From positions 707,162 through 740,855 of the forward strand of contig BFEA01000186.1 of assembly GCA_003427395.1 (NCBI GenBank): DNA of 33,694 nt, given 5' to 3'. The DNA comes from Chara braunii (Eukaryota > Streptophyta > Charophyceae > Charales > Characeae). Position numbers and translations under genes: made by a program. Under the pieces are notes generated by a model. The model worked only from the letters and a program-made list of their open reading frames with translations, had not been told where the DNA came from and searched no databases. Shown here in pieces: positions 31,068 through 33,694 of the stretch. Each line of letters begins with the position of its first letter. Position 1 is the stretch's first letter.

Positions 31068-31161
31068 GCTGGAAACCGGGTCCAGTGTCCCTTACATGAT
31101 TATCTTTTATAGAAGAACATATTGAGATGAAACCCCGTTGCTGGAAACCGGGTCCAGCGTC
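31068..31161. repeat. 22-bp direct repeat pair
   Basis: GCTGGAAACCGGGTCCAG and the next four bases occur at 31068-31089 and 31140-31161 with one mismatch, 72 bp apart. It could be the target duplication or internal repeat of a small insertion. No other mobile-element signal was seen. Confidence 0.6.
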
Positions 31162-31879
31162 TCATCCTGTTCTGTCCCTTGGCACTAAAACCGTGGCCCG
31201 GGTCCGGGGCCCAGTCCGGGCCACACTGGGGGGCACCAGTGGTCCCTTTCTGTTCCCCAGCCAATCCACCCCCACTGCTGCACAACTTTTCCTAACCCGG
31301 CAGATGCCACAACCAACATTCATTTGACAACAATAGTCCATCCTCTCTTGCCCCTCCAGCATCCCATTATACACTCAACTGCCAGCATTGATTGCCCTGT
31401 ACCCAGGGGATTGACTGCGCAGGTTTGGTGGTAAGTCTGTTGGCAAAATAAGAGCTGTCTCTTCAGTCTGCGCCTGACCGCCAGATCACTCTTTCTACCC
31501 TAACAGCTACTTCCTGTTTCTCTGAATACCAGTCTGCTCTATAGCTGTCCTGCATTGCCCATTCAATCTGCTCCATACCATTGCATGTCCACCATTGCCA
31601 GCTGGTGAGGCGGGAACGGGTCGGGAAAATCTGTTGCAGGTCGCAGCGAGATTTCCTGGCCCATTGTAGTCCAATCCTTGAAGCAGATCCGGTAGTCTCT
31701 CCTGAATTCCTCCTGGTTTCACACCTGGGCGGGCTTTCCATCCCATCTAACACCTGCGATCCAGCCCCCCTTCTCAATGCCCAACCAGTCCCCAGAGAAT
31801 TGATGAATTGCTCGTGTTATATCCTGTGCTGAGTGAAACAAGTCAAGTCGGTCTTTAACTTTCTGCCACTTTACAGTCA
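31162..31879. other. Unassigned stretch
   Basis: Includes a GC-rich segment with CCCGGGTCCGGGGCCC-like sequence (about 31196-31225). Open frames up to 104 codons exist on the minus strand but have no recognisable motif. I see no gene that can be supported. Confidence 0.5.
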
Positions 31880-31947
31880 GGATTAGATATTAAACTGATC
31901 AGAACAGATACTACACTCGATCTTAACCAAAAGGCCAAGAAAGGTAT
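31880..31947 (-). pseudogene. U2 snRNA-like 5' fragment
   Basis: Read on the minus strand from 31947, the sequence starts ATACCTTTCTTGGCC and follows the 5' end of U2 snRNA closely for about 68 nt. The branch-point-recognition stretch GTGTAGTATCTGTTC is intact, followed by ATCAGTTTAATATCT. Similarity ends abruptly around 31880. The Sm-binding site and the 3' stem-loops that should follow are not recognisable, and no plant snRNA upstream element (TCCCACATCG type) or well-placed TATA box was found on the 5' side. It differs from plant U2 at several positions in stem I. It is most likely a truncated retro-copy, though a divergent gene cannot be excluded. Confidence 0.8.
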
Positions 31948-32347
31948 AAGATTTGGAGTTTGCCTCCTTACTTGTTTATTGTTTCCGTGCTTCTGTCATT
32001 CCTTTCTCGATTGTTTGCTTGCGTAACTTCTTGTTTCCCTTACGTCGATCGCATCATCATTCTAAGTCGTTGAATGGTCAATCTTAAGCTCTTAAACCAT
32101 GCCTACGGTTCAACGGATCTCTTAGGAAGTAGTAGCAGTGCAATGAGCCCGCCAGTGACGAGAAGCTCCCACAGTAAGTTACCTTTGCAACTGATTCTTC
32201 TAATTGAGCTTTTACACTCTCTGCTTTTCGCTTTCTTCTAATCAAAGTCCTGCTTTAAATGCAGGTGCAAATCTTTGGTTGCCTGGATGGTAAATTAATC
32301 AATTATTTTTCATCAATTAATTGATGAAAATTTTGCATTATTTGATA
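31948..32347. other. Non-coding stretch with a 24-bp palindrome
   Basis: No gene seen. A perfect 24-bp palindrome sits at 32307-32330 (half-site TTTTCATCAATT), next to further AATTAATC-like AT-rich sequence, just beyond the end of the E4 RT fragment. Confidence 0.6.
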
Positions 32348-32760
32348 TTATCTATAAACCCCCTTAATATCTTGTAGATGGTCCCACACAAATTTTTGAA
32401 TTTGGGGCTGAACATTCGTTTTGTCTTTCTCCCGAGCACCTTTAATCGAGTTGTCATCGATGTAGGGCTTGCACTTTGCTGGAAACATATCTCCAGTAAC
32501 TGCAAGCATCCTCCTTTCGGCCACTATGTTTGTGAAACCTATTGGGGTTGCTTGCATTTGCAATTGGCCTACGAGAATGTGCATGACCATATAGGGTTTG
32601 TCTCGCACGTCCAGCGAGAGCTGATCGTACCCTGAGTAAAGATCTACCAGAGAATAAATGTCCCGACCTGCATGAGATTCCGCCAGCAGGTCCGCCTTGG
32701 GTAGTGACCCCGCGTCCCGGATAGTCACAACATTCAGTTTTTGTAAATCTTGAATTCATC
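32348..32760 (-). pseudogene. E4: Ty3/gypsy reverse transcriptase fragment
   Basis: On the minus strand: TIRDAGSLPKADLLAE, then GRDIYSLVDLYSGYDQLSL, then the catalytic-type box KPYIDDNSIKG, and KFVWDHLQDI. These are RT palm and thumb motifs of a gypsy lineage different from E1-E3: YIDD rather than YLDD, and VDLYSGYDQ rather than [10 protein letters not shown]. The preceding RT segment (KPNKM, then LQDLQKLN) is found in shifted frames at about 32740-32800. It ends after GVYR at 32348, with no RNase H or integrase and no LTR recognised. It is a dead, truncated copy. Confidence 0.8.
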
Positions 32761-32799
32761 TAAGCATCTTGTTTGGCTTCCGAAGACGAATCACCATTT

Positions 32800-33545
32800 A
32801 TCGTACGAAGACGTTGTAGCTTTTGCAACAAAGGAGTCAATTTTTGCTATGATCTGTTACTTCGCCTATCATTCCGAAATCGTAAACTGGTCCTTTGTGA
32901 TCCCAACATTCGTGCTCTACCGTGTGAATCCTGACGGGGGGTATCAACTCCGCATCTAGTCGGTTCTTCTAGTGATCATTAAAGACGGACGCTAAGTAAA
33001 ATTTTTGACAGGTTTCCTTGATCAAACACGTTTCTTGCTCCATTAGGAACTCGTCAACTTCTATCTTTTTTGTATCTTCTACCTCGTCCGGTATACGATG
33101 TCCTTCAGTCACCCGCTTTTCTATTATCACCCGAAGGACCTCTTCCTCTTTATTTGTGTCCAGCAAGATCTTCCTTCCTTCCTTAGTTGTGTCCAGCAAG
33201 ATCAAAATTTGCTTAGCCTTCTTTCCTACTGGCTTATACTTGCGAACACTTCCTTCCGGGATCTTTCTTCTAAAAAATGAACCGTGGGAGCTGTCATTGG
33301 TGTCTCGACAACTTGTGGCTGGATGTTGATCAGTTTCTCATTCAGGCAACAACCATTCCGGACCTCTCCTTCAAACTTTGCAGTGCAGATGGGTCCACCC
33401 TTACCTTGTGATATTTGATGACCTTAATAAGTTGCAACAAATTGGGGATCTCGAGAGCCACTTCCAACTCCTCAACCCGCACTTCCTTAGGTCGGGGTAA
33501 ACTGGTTACTAACGCGATTTTCGGTCCTTTCTCCACTACCATAAT
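32800..33545 (-). pseudogene. E4 upstream polyprotein remnants
   Basis: Minus-strand open stretches at 33542-33342 (KGPKIALVTSLPRPKEV) and 33205-32969 (KKIEVDEFLMEQETCLIKE) are in the right order and orientation to be the Pol region before the E4 RT, and are separated by stops and frame changes. No protease triad or zinc knuckle is visible. The link to E4 is by position and charge-rich composition only. Confidence 0.4.
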
Positions 33546-33602
33546 GCTTAGACCGTCATACTCTTGCCTCCTTTTCGTCTAGGTAACCCCATCTTGACCA
33601 GG

Positions 33603-33694
33603 GTTGTCGAACCCCGGCCCCGGGACCCCGCCGGGGTTCCGGGGTTCCGGGGGTCGGCACCCGGGACCCCGGCCCCCTGTAGGGGGAAAAAAAA
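33603..33694. repeat. GC-rich palindromic stretch at window edge
   Basis: Dense CCCCGG, GGGACCCC and GGGGTTCC units, mutually inverse, are followed by CCCCCTGTAGGGGG and an A run that reaches the window end. It resembles the GC-rich tips of the small element at 30691-30975 in style, but a specific match was not established. Its right side is outside the window. Confidence 0.5.

Noticed and set aside
32110-32125. 5.8S rRNA-like phrase CAACGGATCTCTTAGG
   Set aside because: The match covers only about 13 bases; the downstream 5.8S sequence (CATCGATGAAGAACG type) is absent.
1-33694. CRISPR arrays, bacterial operons, tRNA genes
   Set aside because: No regularly spaced identical repeats, no ribosome-binding-site-led gene clusters and no cloverleaf with intact A/B boxes were seen.

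Overview
This is nuclear DNA from a eukaryote, most likely a plant or a streptophyte green alga. A charophyte such as Chara would fit the long introns and GC-rich Ty3/gypsy elements, but that is a guess. The evidence is: plant-type LTR retrotransposons with initiator-tRNA-Met-like primer binding sites, a C-terminal exon of a plant-type receptor-like kinase, a U2 snRNA-derived fragment, many microsatellites, and no bacterial-style gene packing. Apart from the kinase exon, almost all recognisable coding sequence is decayed retrotransposon.

Layout. 1-643: a TC microsatellite and two adjacent inverted-repeat (fold-back) structures. 644-8133: element E1, a Ty3/gypsy retrotransposon on the minus strand with both LTRs, a PBS, and broken gag, protease and RT; RNase H, integrase and the polypurine tract are deleted. 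8134-8659: fold-back sequence related to the left flank, then a GA microsatellite. 8660-25203: element E2, a plus-strand Ty3/gypsy chromovirus-like element inserted in the GA tract, with two LTRs, PBS, gag, protease, RT-RNase H-integrase, a chromodomain-like C-terminus cut by a TAG stop, and a G-rich polypurine tract. 13351-about 20790: element E3, a second gypsy element inserted inside the protease region of E2. E3 keeps its 310-bp 5' LTR, PBS, long leader, gag and most of pol, but has lost the end of integrase and its 3' LTR.

25204-33694: lower-density DNA with a 76-bp duplication around an N, a degenerate short-period repeat array, the kinase exon at about 27511-27909, a poly-C tract, a 285-bp terminal-inverted-repeat element with a candidate 7-bp target duplication, a 5'-only U2 snRNA-like fragment, a decayed minus-strand gypsy pol fragment (E4) and a GC-rich palindromic stretch cut by the window edge.

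Order of events (inference): E2 landed in a GA tract, E3 landed in E2, and the right end of E3 was then deleted, fusing E3 integrase in frame to the E2 protease tail. Assembly quality matters here. The 5' LTR of E2 contains a 38-bp Tn5 mosaic-end junction (a Nextera mate-pair adapter) flanked by an artificial 133-bp duplication, and both E2 LTRs carry five Ns at identical relative positions. I did not find a convincing new cellular system; the most informative observations concern retroelement nesting and decay, small non-autonomous repeats, the U2-derived fragment and assembly artefacts.
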